Shown here one piece after another: positions 32,086 to 44,811 of a stretch of DNA of 64,000 nucleotides (positions within the stretch are counted from its first letter, which is position 1; every line of letters starts with the position of its first letter). The position numbers and the translations under genes are program-made. The stretch is from contig NC_080179.1 of assembly GCF_950295315.1 (NCBI RefSeq), positions 68,845,680-68,909,679 on the forward strand. Direction: 5' to 3'. The stretch is from Erinaceus europaeus. Taxonomy: Eukaryota > Chordata > Mammalia > Eulipotyphla > Erinaceidae. Under the pieces are notes generated by a model. That model searched no databases and had not been told where the DNA came from. It saw only the letters and a list, made by a program, of their open reading frames with translations.

Positions 32086-32544
32086 CAATAATATATGATA
32101 AATAAGGTCTCTTTATACATGCACAGAACAAGTTTCTGTATTGATTGGTTGACTAAGGTGTGTGTCCAGAGACTCACAGAAACCTAACCCTGTTTTCCTC
32201 TGGGAATTATGGTTTAATTTTAATGGTGACTGTGTAGACCATACCTAGAAATTGATTAATACATGTTTTTTGTTCCTGGGGTAAGAATTTGATACTCATC
32301 ATATTCTCATTGGAGTCTGAGTCCCTTAAAGGGTAAGAACTCTTGTTCCTCTTGAAAAGTCCACTCCAATCCAATAATCTTGGATTTGCAAGTCCTTCCC
32401 TGTAGAAACTAGAACTCGTGTGAAGTAGCACTGAGGGGTTAAAGGATAAGAGAAACACAGAAACCTGAAAACCAGAGAGTTACTTTTTCTCTTTGCATTT
32501 TTGAGCAATCCTAATATTCAGGCTTTTGCTATCAAAATAGCTAA

Positions 32545-32760
32545 TGTCGAGTCCTGAATTTTCAGTTTGCTAGCTCTGTGATCTTGGGAAAAATAGTACG
32601 TACCCTAAATTTCATTTTTTAAAACGTCAAATGGATACTTTTTTATCTACCTTGGGAGGAGGGTATCTTGGTGATTATATTAGATAGTAAGTTTAAAGAA
32701 CTACATAAAGGAAGCAGAAATAGTCAAAGCAGTTATTATAAATATTATTAGAGTATATAG
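32545..32760 (+). repeat. MIR-like remnant
   Basis: 'tagctctgtgatcttgggaa' and the following order (a Ca/T-rich block, then 'cgtcaaatggat') follow the MIR core in forward sense. Confidence 0.4.
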
Positions 32761-33789
32761 TCGATGGTTTATTAATTCTTTTCTCTTAATCTTTCTCTCT
32801 TGGGAAAAGAATGAGATCCATTTTTCAATCCCTGAATGAATTAGTGGATTCTCTGGGGCCTTCTTTTCCTGCAATAACTAGTGGAGAAAACAGGACATTC
32901 TCCCATGGTATCTAATTTTCTTCCTACCGATTGTTCTGATCTGGAGCTCAGTGGCAGAAGTGATGGATGGCTAGATTGCTGTGTGGCAGTGGTGGGGAAC
33001 AGTCAGCTGTGTTTTGGTTACTAGACCAATCACCTATCTCCAGTTCTTGACCGATCCTGAAGGATTCATGCATCAGTGCTCTCCCAGGTGCCTGTCTTCC
33101 ATAAGGGAAGATTGAGTTGACTTGAGCCACTGAGAGACCTGTAAAGGACACCCAAGTGCCCTTTTCATAGCTACCTCATGGGACTCTTAGGATTTCATTT
33201 TCCTGATTTGAAAACCCTCAGTCCTATTTCTCCTTGAGAATTTCAGTGACAAATCATTTTCCTTTACCTCGAAGAATTCCCCTGCCTTATTTCAAATATG
33301 TTAAGTAACGTAAGTATAATGGCATATTATTGAAAAATGAGGTAGTCTCCATGAATGAATTTTCCAGGTGAAACCCACACCCCTTGCTGTGTTTTGCTTT
33401 AATAATTTAATATAAGTGGCCATATACTATAGTAGAAATTCTTTTGACTAAATAGATGTGTTTCTATAAAGTGAATAATTCAAACTTTTCCCAATTACTT
33501 ATAAATTAAGTGTTTTACTATATTATAGAACACAACAACTCCCTCAGGGCCTGTGAGTGCAGGTCAATGAATCGTCCCCATTCATTAATAACCTCAGCTT
33601 GCTTTCTCTGTGACTTTTCTGTTGTTGGATTTTTATTACTTGATGACATCACTGTGGCTCAGGAATGCCATTATAGCTCACAGTCTGGAATATAAATGGT
33701 AGCTAACTTCTGCTTATTTTAATCTTGACACAATCCTAACTGTTCATGTACATATTAAGTATGTTGAAATTATAGTACTTGATTTATTT
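32761..33789. other. unique non-coding stretch
   Basis: No gene. The interval 33510-33700 has mixed composition and an incidental open frame of 61 codons without recognisable protein features. Confidence 0.4.
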
Positions 33790-33995
33790 ACTTATTTTTA
33801 AAGTTACTTGTATTAAATCTTTATTTATTGGATAGAGAGCCAGAAATCAAGAAGGTAGGGAGAGAGAAAGACAGACACTTAAAGCACTGCTTCACACCAA
33901 GTTTTCCCCCTGTAGAAAGGGACGGGGCTTGCACCCAGGTCTTTGTACATTCTAATGTGTGCTTAATCAGGGACATCAGCACCCAGTCCCTTGAA
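33790..33995 (-). repeat. type B SINE, old
   Basis: 'tttatttattggatagagag', 'gaaagacagacacttaaagc', 'ggggcttgcacccaggtctt' and a decayed head. Confidence 0.65.
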
Positions 33996-34600
33996 ATTAT
34001 GTTATTTATAAATATAAAATATTGTGGATTATATTAATGAACTAAACATTACAGTAACACAACATATATTTAATGTATTAATATACACACTTAACACTTC
34101 CTTATATTTATCTCTTTTTCCTATAGATTATTGGTCTAGATGCATCAGTTAAACAGCTGTTTTTTTGTCAAGGATAAAGGTGTTTACAGAAGAGTTTGAG
34201 ACTCCAAGTTAATCCTCACATCACTATGCACTGGCTATTTTCATCACAACTATGTTTTCTGAGAGTATTTAAATACTGATACCCATGTAGTTCTAGACCT
34301 GTAAAATTGACCCTTAAGTACCACTATCTTCTGGCTCGAGGTGCTGTTGTGCTCAAGGACTCTCTTAGTTCTAGAGGAAATTAAATAGTGCCTTCATCAC
34401 AGTCCTATTCATGTAAAAAGTTTAAACAAAACCAATAGCAGGCTTCACTTTCCAGGGCTTCATATTATCACAATCTTGTTGACCATTATCAAATCATTAA
34501 TAAATTTTGTTTTTTTAAAAAAAGAAATTATCCAACTCTAAACCTCTGTGCTTTTTTTTTTTTTTTTTTTGCTTTAGTACTAGTGGAGGAGGTGAGAGAA
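33996..34600. other. non-coding stretch
   Basis: 34551-34570 poly(T). Nothing else recognised. Confidence 0.4.
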
Positions 34601-34630
34601 GACCCTGACCCTGACCCTGACCCTGACCCT
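34601..34630. repeat. (GACCCT)5 hexamer repeat
   Basis: Five perfect hexamers. One base per unit away from a telomere-like hexamer, but not telomeric. Confidence 0.95.
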
Positions 34631-36360
34631 GTAGGCATTCTGCTTCTCTTACAACCCAACACCAGAAGTGGCCATCTCTGTATAATTTGAGAACAACACA
34701 ACCAGTGAAACAGACAAAGAACTGCAGTAGCTATGAAAATAAAATGACTGCCACAAAGGGAGAGATCAAATGTGAGGGGAGCTACGTTTATTGTGAAAAA
34801 ACGCAACCAGGGCAGGGTGCCATTCTTTTTCAAAGCAACCAAAGTGGAATGTGCAGATGTAATGCATGGTAATGAGGGTGGCCAATTTTGGAAAGTGGTT
34901 TTTAAAACACTGCCACAGAATGCTATCTAGAGTCTCTTAGGAAAAAGCAAAATCTCATCAGGGACCTTTTCAAGCATCATTTTCTCCTGTTTTAAATGAT
35001 CTCACGTGATCTTGCTGTTAGACAGCGTAGCATAGAGTTCTATTGTTCGTTGTCTTTGACCACATGCAAAAGGAAAAAAAGGTCTGTTACTAGTGATTTG
35101 TCAATTGTTGCAAGGCTCAGTGCAGGTACTTACAATGATCTTTGCCTCATGTTTGTTTTGTTGTATGATGTAAGGTATTTCGTAGCGGCCCGCTGTTGAA
35201 CATAGACAATCTCTTCTTAAGTGATTAGTCTGAAAGGAGCCATGACTGTGAATACCAGGCCCCTTGTGCATTTGAAGTTTTGTTGCACAAGCTTTTTCCC
35301 TTCACAGGGAGATTGGGCTTGAGGTTAGAGAAAGCTTTTCTCTTTGATTTTTGTATGCAGACTTCTTTCTTATATCAGGTAAAAATACAACCTTGTAGAG
35401 CTATAAATAAGAAGAACATGTTAAGAAGCTTATTTGTCAAGTTAATAGCTCACTGATGGGCCTACTAATATATGGCTCATGGTATGATATTACTGCACTT
35501 CCTTATTGGCTCTACTTTTCCAACTAAGGAACTGTGGACTTAAAGGAAATATAGAATATGAAAAGTCACCTGAGAGATTAAAAAAAAAAAAAAAAGATTG
35601 CTACCTGGGTGTAGAGGAAGAAGAAATCTTGTTCTTGAGACAACTAGACAGTTTCTCTGCATGAAAAATCATATATAAAAATATGAATATGATTTTGACA
35701 TGCTGATATTAGAAGAGATTATAGTGTCAGGTCTGTAGATGGCAAAAGAGCATGGGTAAAGTTGCAAAAGTAGAATTGAACATATTTTCTAGAAGCTTAA
35801 ATATCAGAAGTAACAATATCCTTAAAAGGTTTTTAACTGATTTTTCTCTATGATACAACACATCGTTATGTTCCACGTGGTGGAGAGTTTTGTGGGCTGA
35901 GAAGAAAGCCTGGTAACATCACATTGACTTGGTGAATATTTATAGTTCTTAGGCAAAGAGTTTAATCTAGTGTATTATCATAGTGATGTCACAGCTATAT
36001 TATATGGTGTGTGCTAGTTGTGATGGTTCTTGGTCATTTATCTGATTATAAGACATTTGAAGCACTGAGTCATCACCATGAATAGATATGTATAGTTTAT
36101 CTACATGTATGATCACATATTTTTATAATGGAAAGAAAAATCAGTAGATTACATAGAGATATTTTAGGTATAAAGTGTCTTAATTTTATCATAGTAATTT
36201 AAAATTAGTATTTCTGTATTCTGTAGTCTTTTGCCCTTGAACTGGAAAGAGAGAGAATAGTACAAGAGTAGAAGGCAACATGGAGGGAGAGAAAGAGGCT
36301 GGATTAGTTGGTTTGCTGGTATCTTGTATGGAACATTCCTGTTGGGTAGTCTCATGCCAA
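34631..36360. other. unique non-coding stretch
   Basis: Poly(A) at 35580-35595. No gene and no recognised transposon. Confidence 0.4.
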
Positions 36361-36364
36361 TCCT

Positions 36365-36545
36365 TGCCTGCCTCTTTCCAGCCTTTTGACTTGTACAAGT
36401 AACTTCAGTTCTCTGCAACTCTATTTCCTTATCTGTAAAGTGGAGATAAAATGCCTGTGTGAGACAGTTATTGTGACAACCAAGTGTGGTCATGTACATT
36501 AAATGCAGATCTGTGTCTAGTACGTATTGTAGGCATTTATCACCT
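36365..36545 (+). repeat. MIR ancient SINE
   Basis: 'acaagtaacttcagttctct', 'tatttccttatctgtaaagt', 'ggagataaaatgcctgtgtg' and 'tacattaaatgcag' follow the MIR consensus closely in forward sense. Confidence 0.7.
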
Positions 36546-39100
36546 TCCCTCTGTCAGCAAGACACTTTAACTTATGCCTCTTACTCTTTATTAGATGACC
36601 TATTAATATTATTTTGACTCTCAACTTGTAGATAAAAATCTTGAAGCTTAAGGGAGTAAAGTGGTTTTCAATAGTTTAAACACATCCAGGAGTAATAGCC
36701 AGGAGTTCAACTTAGACCTGACACTTTCATGCCTGGAAAGCTTCACAGTGCCAGGTTCATTGCCTTCTCTCTTCTCTGTGGCCCCTTTTATTTCTCCCTG
36801 TAGTTCTGCCTTCTTCAAGGTAGTCTTTGTTTTTAAAAGCTTATAAAGACACACAAAGCAAATGAGAAAAAATAATGTTTTCTCTACAGTGAAGTGAATG
36901 ACATTGTTATATCTTCAAACTCTTTAATTCCCTTTAAAAAATCTGATTCTTAATATTTTGAAATTTGTTTTAAAAGCAATGCATACTAAGCGTACAAAGA
37001 CTAGGAAATATAGATATAAAATATTGAATAAATAATGCTGAATATTAAAAACAACAGGTAAATATTTTGTTGCATTAGTTTCATTCGTACATATACTTCA
37101 ACCTATATATTATTTTTTCTTTTACAGAATCATTACATTAAGTTTTGGGTTATAATATGCTTTTTAAAATTAATGATCTTTCAATTTCTGAATTAGCACA
37201 TGTACATAATCATTTTATCAGTTAAAAAAACTACTGTGTAAATGTGGCTACTAAAAATTACCCTAATTATTGGTTATTTTTTATTGCTTTTGCCTTTCAC
37301 TTTTATGAACTTTTGTATATACATTCTTTTATCGTTGGTCAATCATTTCCTTAGACTCATTTCCTAGAAGCAGAATACACAGATTTGTATCTATATACTT
37401 CTCTTAACATACACTGCCACATTCCTTCTCTTAAGAAAGAACAAACTTTTCTCCCCTTTAGCAATGTTTGAGAAAGCCCATTTCTACATTCTCACATTAA
37501 TGGCTATCATGACTTTCAATCTTTGAGAATACCATTAGGAAAAAAAAAAGGAACCAAAAGAACTTTATTGTTTTTATTTGCATTCCTGTGTCTATCCATC
37601 TATAAAATAATCACATTTCTAAAGTTGCTATCAAAACAAAATGTAAATGTCCTTAGGTCAAAGACAAAATCTCAACATCTTTAAATATTTATATTCACCA
37701 TTCTTCTAAAGTAAAGTAAATCTCCAAAGAGACATTTGAGACACTACTTGGCAGAACACCATGGATTAACTGTATATAACCTTACTAAGAACATCTCTGA
37801 ATATTATTTTAAACTTTAAGTTCATTGTTCTTGGGACTTATCTCCTAAGGTAACTTCATCCTATGTGAGGTGAAAAGTACTCTGTTCCAGAATCATAAAA
37901 CAGAGGTTGGAAGAATGTTCTAAATATAAGTCTTAGCATTATCTGACTCTACTTCCAGTCTTTATCTTTTTGTGGTCACTGCCAGAGAAGCAAGTTTAAT
38001 GCTGAGTTCTACTACTCTGGCTTCAGTGGGAAAATAAGAGAAGCTATGCAAAATATGCCCTATATGTTTGTTTGGGGGCAATATTGAACAAGTTGGTAGC
38101 CTAGTTCTTCATGAATATGTGTTCCTTTTAAAAAGAAAAGAAGAAAAAAAACCTCCCTAAATGATACACAACTACGGCTTTGTTTTGACCAAAATTCTAG
38201 TCATATTTTCCCACAGAGAAAAGCACCGGGGCAGTACTTTCAGTCCATACCCTCTAGACCAGTCTGCAAAGTGAGCATTGCATGCATTCTTGGCTATACC
38301 ACTCATGCCTGCACACACTACACACAAGCACAATACTTCATGTACTTCTCTATCTACTCAAAAATAATGATGCCCAGGCATCACTGAAAAGAGGGTATTT
38401 TTCAGATCTGTTAATTCCTGAAACAGTCATCCTCAATGTGGAAATCAAGAAGATTCTAACTATGATTTCATCATGTGATTTTCATTTAATTTTTCCCTTT
38501 CTGTACTACCTGAACCATCATAAAATTTCATGTCCTATGAAATTAACTTATGATGAGTCAGCACTTTATTTATTAAGAGGCACATGTTGTATAAAGATAC
38601 TTCCTTAAAATGGCAAGTTTAACTTCACTAAGTAAAGATAGCTGAAATCTGTGATTGTAGTCTGGTATCTCATTGACTAACAGCATCCTTTGGCTAAACC
38701 ACGTTCGCTTTAATGATTGATCAAACTTGGTTCAAGAGAAAGTTACTGCTCTGTTATTAGCAGAAAGTTTAATGATTGAGTTGCCAATGGGAATATCACA
38801 GAATCCATAATCAAGTTTACTTGTGCTTAGTCTAGGCATTCAATCAGTGGTGCTTCTCATGCTTTAGACATTGGAAGCAAAATGAAATTCATTCAACAAC
38901 CTTTGAACTGTTCCTGGTACTGAAAGAAATTTATTCTTTATGAACTGGCAAAATAAAATTAGAATATAAATACAGTGGTAGGTGTTGAAGTTTTGTCTTT
39001 TGATCTATAAGAAGTACTTTTAAATGGCTCCATGTGTTCAAAACGAACTGGAGGAACTCTACATTCTCTTTACTGCAAAGGAGTCAAGAATAATAAAGCG
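36546..39100. other. unique non-coding stretch
   Basis: About 2.5 kb of AT-rich sequence without gene or recent transposon. A second MIR-like scrap may lie at 36630-36730. The block 38700-38850 contains two similar homeobox-like sites (see findings). Confidence 0.4.
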
Positions 39101-39101
39101 T

Positions 39102-39245
39102 GGGCCGGGAGGTGGTGCAGTAAAAAAGCTTTGGACTCTCAAGCATGAGGTCCTGAGTTTGATCCCCGGCAGCACATGTGCCAGAGTGATGTCTGATTCT
39201 TTCTCTCTCTTCCTATCTTTCTCATAAATAAAGAAATATTTTTTT
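39102..39245 (+). repeat. type D SINE
   Basis: Head 'gggccgggaggtggtgcagt', 'gaggtcctgagtttgatccc' and tail 'ctcataaataaagaaatatt'. Good quality copy. Confidence 0.75.
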
Positions 39246-39344
39246 TAAAAGAATAATAAAACACTTGCACTTCCAAAGGGACAAAATATCTCAGATTGGA
39301 GCGATGGCCCAGATTCACTGGGAAATACAGGGAGTAGGAGGAAT

Positions 39345-39545
39345 AATATGAGTTAACATTTACATGAGGCTTATTATGTGTGAGATATTGCTTTAGGCTT
39401 TTGCATTACCTAGATTATCTTTTCAAAAGACCCATGAAATAGTGATTTATTTTGTCAATGAGAACATTAAAGCACAAAGGGGTAAAATATTTTTCCAAAG
39501 ATCTCACAGCTGGGCAGGTGGTAGAACTGTAATTTGAACTTTCTT
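39345..39545 (+). repeat. MIR ancient SINE
   Basis: 'ttattatgtgtgagatattg', '...ccatgaaatagtgatttat', then 'aatgagaacattaaagcac', 'agatctcacagctgggcagg': the classic MIR order. Confidence 0.65.
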
Positions 39546-39778
39546 TTGATTCAGGATGGTGCGTGCAAATGGCCAGGTGAAAACGGTCAAGTATGTCCCA
39601 AGGAAACAGACAGCGTTCAGAGGAAGTTTTATCCTTGATAAAGAAGTAAGTTTCTGAAGGAGTAAGTTTGCAAACAAAGTAGATGAAATGCATTCTTAAA
39701 AGCTAAGAAAACAGCTTGGCAACTTGGGGACTTGATGCTGGTTTCAGAAAATTGACTTCTTTTCTGTTTGTTTTTAAC

Positions 39779-39862
39779 CTGCTCAGTTCTGGCTTATGAT
39801 GATACAGGATACTGAACCTGGAGTCTCAGGCATGATAGTCACTGTACTATCTCTCTGGCCCC
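39779..39862 (-). repeat. type C SINE fragment
   Basis: 'ctggcttatgatgatacag', 'gagtctcaggcatgatagtc' and 'tactatctctctggccc'. Confidence 0.6.
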
Positions 39863-40204
39863 CAAATTGGTTGCTGCATTTCGACTGTACCACCCCATAC
39901 ATGTAAACTCGAATCAAAATAAAATGAAATCAAACCACTGAATCCAGTAATTGGTACCTGAGAATGAGACACATGCAGTTTTAGGAAGCTGTCTCCAAAG
40001 CCACTTCCCTACTGGGGCAGGACTTACATTTTTCTATTGGGAAGAGAATATCACGAGAGACAATTCCTGGTTTTAGCTTCTTAGTTGCTCCTCTGTCTTT
40101 AGCAATTTACAAAGAGTATCCAGGACAGAGAGAGGAGCTCTGGTTTGAATGAGAAATAATCTGGCCTTGGCTTGGATTATTTGTGCAAATAAAGCAGATG
40201 TTCT

Positions 40205-40335
40205 TATTTATTTATTTTTAATTAGCATTATTTATTTATTGAATAGAGACAGCCAGAAATTGAGGGGGAAGGCAATGATAAAGAGGGAAAGAGACAGAGA
40301 GACACCTGCAGTCCTGCTTTACCACTTGCAAAGCA
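40205..40335 (-). repeat. type B SINE, 5'-truncated
   Basis: 'ttatttattgaatagagaca', 'gccagaaattgaggggga' and 'cacctgcagtcctgctttac'. The reversed head is missing. Confidence 0.65.
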
Positions 40336-40339
40336 TAAA

Positions 40340-41799
40340 ATAGATTTTCTTTCATGTGAAAGCTGTTGTAGTAGAGTTTGGCTTTATGTAGTAGCTGGCA
40401 GAGAAAGACCAATTTTTGTCTGATTTCATTAACCAGTCATTTTCTGGGGTTCAGTTCCCTCTTTAGTTAAAAAATAATGGGGAGGGGATGGATGGCACAC
40501 AAGAAGAGATTTTCTAAGTCTTTTGTGAGATGCATATTATGGTTTGGTGGTGGGGGATTCATTGTATGAAGGCCTCACAGAAGACACAATGAATGGTAGC
40601 AATCTTTGCCATGAAGTGGCTTCAAAGAAAAGATTAATTCTGAGACCCTCCAGCATCTCCTGCTGCTCTAAATTCCTCACCTGTGAAAGAGATGAGAACA
40701 GAAAGAAAATGACAACTGTAGGTTTCGGACACAGAGAAGAAAACCATTCTTGTTTCTCCGGGTAATAAGCTTTAGTGATGGGGAAGAGGGTACTGCTACT
40801 GCCAATAGACACCTTCTTATCTGAAATTCAGATCAAATGATTCCACCCTTGAGAGCATTCTCCAACAAAGGCCTTTCCCGGAACGTGAATCTGCAAACAG
40901 AGCCCAGGAATTAATTTCAGTCAACCGGCTTTGCTGGCATGGCTGCTCCCCTCTTAGACTTACAAAGTCATTTTCAATGAAGACAATAAAATCCTCCTTC
41001 CCCTCCTGTATTGCATTATGCTTTGACAGTTTATCAAAGCACACAGACAGAGGGGTGTTCTTAACCGTATATAAAATAGAGCAACCTCACAAATCACATT
41101 TTAATATCTCACTGTGGAAACACCAAGGTTAAAAGGTAAATCTGTTGCAACCATATTGATTAATTGATGTAAGAAAGGTCAGGCTAATCTTTATCTTGCT
41201 TGAAAGACTAGTTCTACATGGCAGGTTTGTTGAAATGGTTCCCCTGTAAAAAGACTTTAAACAAAGTGGAGACTTAATGCAAAGAAAATAGGGGAAATAT
41301 ATCAAACAATCACTTAGAAAAAAGCTTAGTGGAAGATGTCCTCATGTTAGTAAAATGGGGAAATCTTAAACAATCACTCAGAAAGTTAAAGCACTTAAGC
41401 AGGGATTGAAAGGTGGAAATTATTTAGGATTTCCTGGATTTTTTAATAGGCTTTGTTGAAAACACCTTCACCCACTAAAAGACTGATGGGAGAAGTGAAA
41501 GCAGTAACTACTGATAATATCCTTTGCCTTGCTCCACGAATACCAGAAAATATCGTTATACACCCCTTTTCTCGTAACAGTGCAATCTCTTAAATCACTA
41601 GACCAAACTTCTCCGACCCCTGGGTCCTGTCTTGGTTAGGCCCTGTCCTATTACAAATCCAGAGAGACAAGGAACTAGGCAGAGGGTGAAAAAAGATGTA
41701 GGGGCTTGGAGAACAGCAAGCTGGTCCTAAATTGAAGGGCTGGAGAAAGCAAAGGGCCAGCTTTGGGAGGCTGGCATTGGGAGGGGACAGAGGTGGGAA
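40340..41799. other. unique non-coding stretch
   Basis: No gene and no young repeat. 40820-41045 is a compact block with high-complexity sequence that may be conserved. Confidence 0.4.
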
Positions 41800-42430
41800 T
41801 GAATTGTAGGGAATTGTGAGGATACGATAGAGCTTGGCAGGACCCCGCTCCCCCATTGAAAGATGGGTGCCTGATGGGCACAGCCAGTCCTATCAGTCTC
41901 TCTCTACTAAGAGGTTGAGGAAGGAAGGACATGGCCTCCAGGATCTGCCCCGCCTATCAGCCTCCCTGCCTCACAGTAGCCCACTCCACTCCCTTATAAT
42001 CTCCATAATCCTTGTTTTGCCTGAATGTCCCCTCCCTACTTCCCCACCCATTCCATTCCTTTGATCATAGCTGATCTATCTTCTCTCTGCCCTCAGGACC
42101 CCCCTCTGGCTGCTGGTTATTGATAACCTTGCTTCCTCATTCCTTTAACCAGTTAAACCTCTTGCTCAACAACTACTGGGAAAGTCCTGACCCTCCCCAG
42201 ACCCTTTGCCTCCCTACCATATATGGTGTACACATGCCACATCCTCCTGTGACGCCTTATAAGCCCTGCTTTGTTGTTCAGTAAATGGATCGTTCATGAA
42301 GCATTTCCCAGGCCATCTCTTGCTGTGGCACTAGCACCAGGCACTTAGTCAGTCCCGCAGGCTCACTCTTACTGCCCTGGAACATTCTTTCTGAGCCCCC
42401 GCATCTGGTGCACAACAGAGTAGGTAAGCC
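41800..42430 (+). mobile_element. possible LTR with downstream leader
   Basis: C/T-rich U3-like sequence, then a TATA-like 'gccttataagccc' (about 42254-42266), AGTAAA (42280-42285) and the end '...ccccgcatc', followed by 'tggtgcacaacag' (from 42406) and the splice-donor-like 'gtaggtaagcc'. The order TATA, polyadenylation signal, CA end, TGG-start and donor is that of a 5' LTR and leader, but the TGG stretch does not match a tRNA end I recognise. Left boundary not found. Confidence 0.35.
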
Positions 42431-42604
42431 AGGAGTTTGTGCCCGGGAGAAGGCCTCCCCACGAAGAGTCCAACAATGAATCTTGGACATTTGTTTGCAC
42501 TATGCTCACAGCTGAAAAGAGCCTGAATAAGCTAGGCTATGATGGAGTGACAAGGAAACCCCCAAACTTAGAGGCTTACTACTATAATAACAGCTTATTT
42601 GTGG

Positions 42605-42830
42605 TGTGGGCTGTGAAATGGCCCATCCTGGTAGAGTGCATACTTTCTGTTACAAGGGAGCATCATGTCAGGGGGCAAGTTCACCAGTGATGGAGTCATG
42701 CTGTGTTGTCTTTCTTCTCCCTTGCTCTAAAAAGGAAAAAGGAAAAAAAAAAAAAAGCCCACCAGGTGTGGTAGAGTCATGCAGGCATTAACCCCTGCAA
42801 AAAAAAAAAAAAAAAAAAAAAAAGCCTTGT
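42605..42830 (+). repeat. decayed SINE with two poly(A) runs
   Basis: 'ggcccatcctggtagagtgc' and '...aggtgtggtagagtcatgc' suggest two truncated tRNA-like units, each ending in an A-run (42738-42754 and 42799-42823). Confidence 0.45.
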
Positions 42831-43715
42831 TGGGAGGGAGCTTATTTTTAGCTCATGTAAAATCTGTACTTTTGGGTTAGATCCCTGTACCTCAATTCTC
42901 CAACTTTTAGGAATGCTGTAATCTCATACAGCAACGTGGATAACTTGATAACTTGAGATAATTAATAGATAACTTGAGATGATTTGAAGGACAGTGCATG
43001 ATGACATCATCTTTCTTAGAGCCTTTGTCCTGAGTGCAGTCACAAAACTCTCAACTAATACAAGGCAGGCTGGGGAATCAGGCCAGGAAAGATTGGAATT
43101 TTCCAACCATGTCTGTCTTGACTTCAGCCCTTTGTATGAAGGGGCAGTGGCGGCTTTGGTGTGTAATATTGCACAACGTGAGAGTGGGGTTGTTCTTGCC
43201 ACTTTTGCTTTCTTCTCCCTCCAGGTTTCTTCTGTATTCCTGGAAGCAGGGGCTAGAACTCCAAGGTCCAGATCTCTGGTCTCTCTCTCTCTCTCTGCTT
43301 TCTCCCTTTATCCTCCTGTTAAAGCAAGACTGGAAGTGCCTTCTCTAGCTCAGTTCTTCACTTTAAAGGATACTAGCTCTTCCTGAAGAGAGTCAGCTCT
43401 AACACTTGGTTTCAAGGCTTCTAGGTGTACTCTGAACACTAAGGCTCTAGGTTTCTAGGAAGAAAAAAAATTCTTGTTAGAGAACTTCATTGCTGTTCTC
43501 TCCAACACTCAGGAGATTAGACTTCATTTTTTTTTTGTAAGTTTTGCTCTCTATATATTGTTTAAATTTGATGTTAATAAAGACATGTACTTGTTAAATT
43601 TGATGCTTAATACTTTTAATTTTTTTGAGGGGTTAATGGTTTACAGTACAATTGATAATGAATTTTTATTTACAATCAAAATATAATAAGTTAGATATTT
43701 GGAATTATATTCTGG
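42831..43715. other. non-coding stretch
   Basis: A 130-codon frame (42994-43386) has no recognisable features and overlaps a (TC)n tract at 43275-43300. I do not consider it a gene. Confidence 0.45.
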
Positions 43716-43717
43716 AT

Positions 43718-43846
43718 TTTTTTTTCTTTTTAACCAGAGGACTCCTTATCTCTGGTTTATGGTGGTGTGGGGTATTGAACCAGGGACTCTGGAGCCTCAG
43801 GCAGGAGAGTGTCTTTGCATAGCCATTATGCTATCTTACCCCCCAT
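43718..43846 (-). repeat. type C SINE
   Basis: 'aaccagaggactccttatct', 'gggtattgaaccagggact', 'cctcaggcaggagagtgtct' and 'catagccattatgctatctt'. Confidence 0.7.
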
Positions 43847-44811
43847 GGTGGACTTACTTTCTTATCAAGCTGATTTAATTATCCTTTTAATTATTAATTA
43901 TGGTTACTTCATACAAATAAGTAGGAAAAAATTGTTCAGGATATACTAAAATATTTTTTTAAAGATGCACTCAGAAATTAAATGTATTTCACTCATGAAG
44001 TTATCCATTTTGTGACCTAACTACAACAGTATTAATAACAAACAGTTAAAAACATAAATCATAATTTAGTGCTAATTTATATGTAAAATATAAGCTCTAA
44101 CCTTAACATCATAATCACTGGAGTTCTTATTGGTTGTATGTGACACATTTTGCATTTTTTGCATTATGTGCTTCAAAATATGTTAATGGATGGTAATTAT
44201 ATGCTTTTCATCTCGAAGGCCCTTATCTAAAAACGATTTAATATTCGCACATCTAATGGGTCACACACAGCTATTGATCATTTGGATCAGAGTTCAATTT
44301 GAGCTGCTGCTATTTAGATTGGAAATTGTAATCACACTAAAAGATAAATTACAAGGTCTCTGCAGATCAGGACTACTTTCTGATTAGGTACCCTTTTAGA
44401 CATGAAACACCAAAGCTGGGAGGTTGGAGAATATCTGCAGTGGTGGCATTAATGTGGGTTTTCTAAGAAATATAACCAGAGAACCTCTATCTCTATACCT
44501 CTACCATTGTCTCAGGAACATGAAATTTATGGGAAATGACATTTTACTATAAAAAAATGGTGACAAGCATGTATAAATTATTTGTGAGTATCATCTCTAA
44601 GGATCAGAGTCACACAGCAATACCTATTTTTCAAATATGAACTCTGGTACAATAAACACTCTACTCTTATTAAATTTATGCATATTTTAATATATAGAGA
44701 TTTGGTTTGTATTAGTAGGCATCTAAATGAAGATTAATTTAGATGAAGCAAACTTTGGAGGATTTTTAACATTAAAAGGACCTTACCTTTGCTTAAAAAA
44801 TATTTTTGACA
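43847..44811. other. unique non-coding stretch with a possible conserved block
   Basis: 44190-44395 is repeat-free with several TAAT and ATTA cores. It keeps a 65-codon frame, which is probably chance. The rest is AT-rich. Confidence 0.35.

Noticed and set aside
42994..43386. 130-codon frame in unique sequence
   Set aside because: No recognisable domain or motif, no visible splice or polyadenylation context, and its C-terminal third crosses a (TC)n tract. It falls within chance expectation for 64 kb.
44190..44387. 65-codon frame in the repeat-free block as a small protein
   Set aside because: No start context or protein features. The block is more plausible as regulatory DNA.
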